A stretch of DNA of 64,000 nt from a virus, in IMG/VR virus record IMGVR_UViG_3300044714_000024, positions 1-64,000 of that record, one strand, 5' to 3'. The notes beneath the pieces are model-generated. The model was given only the letters and a program-made list of their open reading frames with translations, did not search any database and was not told where the DNA came from. The translations under genes were made by a program, and so were the position numbers. Below, piece after piece: positions 63,499 to 64,000 of this stretch (its first letter is position 1; every line of letters begins with the position of its first letter).

Positions 63499-64000
63499 TA
63501 AAGACGCAAAACCTGAGCCTGTTGTCGCTGTTCCTGCGGAGACGAAAGCTGCCGATTCGCCGGTACTTCCCGCGTCGCCTCTAGCCACAGCCGATTCAAC
63601 CAAGCACGAAGGTGCGGCGCCCGCAGCCGAAGTCAGGCCCGATCCGAAGGCTAACGGTCACGATACATCCGCAGCCGCCACTCCCGAAGCGAAGCCGGCG
63701 ACAGAGGCCAAAGCCGAAACAAAGCCCGAGACCAAACTAGATTCAGCGTCGGAGACTAAGGCCGATGCAACGAAGTCCGCTACGGAAAGTGGCGAGACCA
63801 AGCCGCCCGCAGAAGTGAAGGTTGAGGCCAAGCCCGAAGGCGAAGCCAAACCCGAGACGAAGCCGGCGGATACCAAGGAAGCCCCGGAAGCAACGCCGCA
63901 GGCCCCTCCTGTTTACGAAGCGTTGAAACTCCCCGACACGGTGAAGTTGGACAAGGAGCGCGTCGCGAAATTCGACGAGCTTATCGGCAAAACCGAACTG
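63491..64000 (+). CDS. Scaffolding protein, N-terminal part (3' end outside window)
   Basis: 170 codons open to the last base. The first 140 residues are Ala/Pro/Glu/Lys low complexity (EAKPATEAKAETKPETKLDS), then YEALKLPDTVKLDKERVAKF, the usual start of the structured part of podophage scaffolding proteins. The continuation expected downstream is present at bases 3-362 of this window. It assembles the procapsid with the protein at 393-1427. Confidence 0.8.
   Translation, partial: MADKDAKPEPVVAVPAETKAADSPVLPASPLATADSTKHEGAAPAAEVRPDPKANGHDTSAAATPEAKPATEAKAETKPETKLDSASETKADATKSATESGETKPPAEVKVEAKPEGEAKPETKPADTKEAPEATPQAPPVYEALKLPDTVKLDKERVAKFDELIGKTEL

Overview
The window holds what looks like almost all of the genome of a tailed phage with a T7-like (podovirus-type) virion. 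The last open frame (63491 to the end) and the first (from base 3) are the front and back parts of one scaffolding-protein gene. The natural map is therefore circular or circularly permuted, and only a few tens of bases to about 100 bases seem to be missing at the junction. The host is probably an alphaproteobacterium of the Hyphomicrobiales (Bradyrhizobium-like). Reasons: a phage-borne outer-membrane beta-barrel protein of the type common there, an IS1595-family insertion sequence, fairly high GC, and head, portal and terminase genes of the kind seen in rhizobial podophages.

Rightward (late) genes run from about 51 kb through the window ends to 31.3 kb. From 51 to 56 kb lie DNA-modification and accessory genes: a DUF1937 nucleotide-metabolism protein, an MT-A70 methyltransferase, a DUF5131 protein and a DUF1376/YdaU-like replication protein. 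From 56 to 64 kb are small terminase, a large terminase split into two genes around a 99-residue ORF, portal, small head genes and the scaffold. From 0.4 to 2.7 kb are the major capsid protein and a Bbp16-like cement protein. From 2.8 to 6.6 kb is a run of secreted, fibre-like proteins with Sec signal peptides. From 9 to 22.3 kb are tail tubular proteins A and B, Gp13-, gp14- and lysozyme-type internal virion proteins, and a 1992-residue polyvalent protein with a metallopeptidase motif. From 22.5 to 26.6 kb are tail fibre and spike genes, again with N-terminal export signals. From 26.6 to 28.9 kb is the lysis cassette: a frameshifted GH108 endolysin, an intact lysozyme-family endolysin and a holin. 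From 29 to 31.3 kb are the outer-membrane protein and two membrane-anchored coiled-coil proteins.

Leftward (early/accessory) genes run from 47.4 down to 31.8 kb. They are mostly very small, tightly overlapping ORFs. Among them are an SSB-like protein, a DEDDh exonuclease, an HNH/DUF968-type nuclease, a second methyltransferase, a MazG-like pyrophosphohydrolase, zinc-ribbon and ribbon-helix-helix proteins, and a gene with a 300-bp hexanucleotide repeat. The leftward end has three tRNA genes (Thr, Pro, Cys). A divergent control region at 47.43-47.52 kb separates this block from a Cro/CI-like HTH gene and a second HTH gene that contains an exact bacterial parS site.

No DNA polymerase, replicative helicase, primase, RNA polymerase, integrase, ParA or ParB was recognised, so replication and transcription probably use host enzymes. 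The most unusual non-coding features are two families of dispersed 45-55 bp repeats at gene starts, two single-gene cassettes bounded by long inverted repeats (28.9-29.3 kb and 53.2-54.0 kb), and a complete IS1595-type element (49002-50796) with 27-bp perfect ends, an 8-bp target duplication and a membrane-protein passenger gene.
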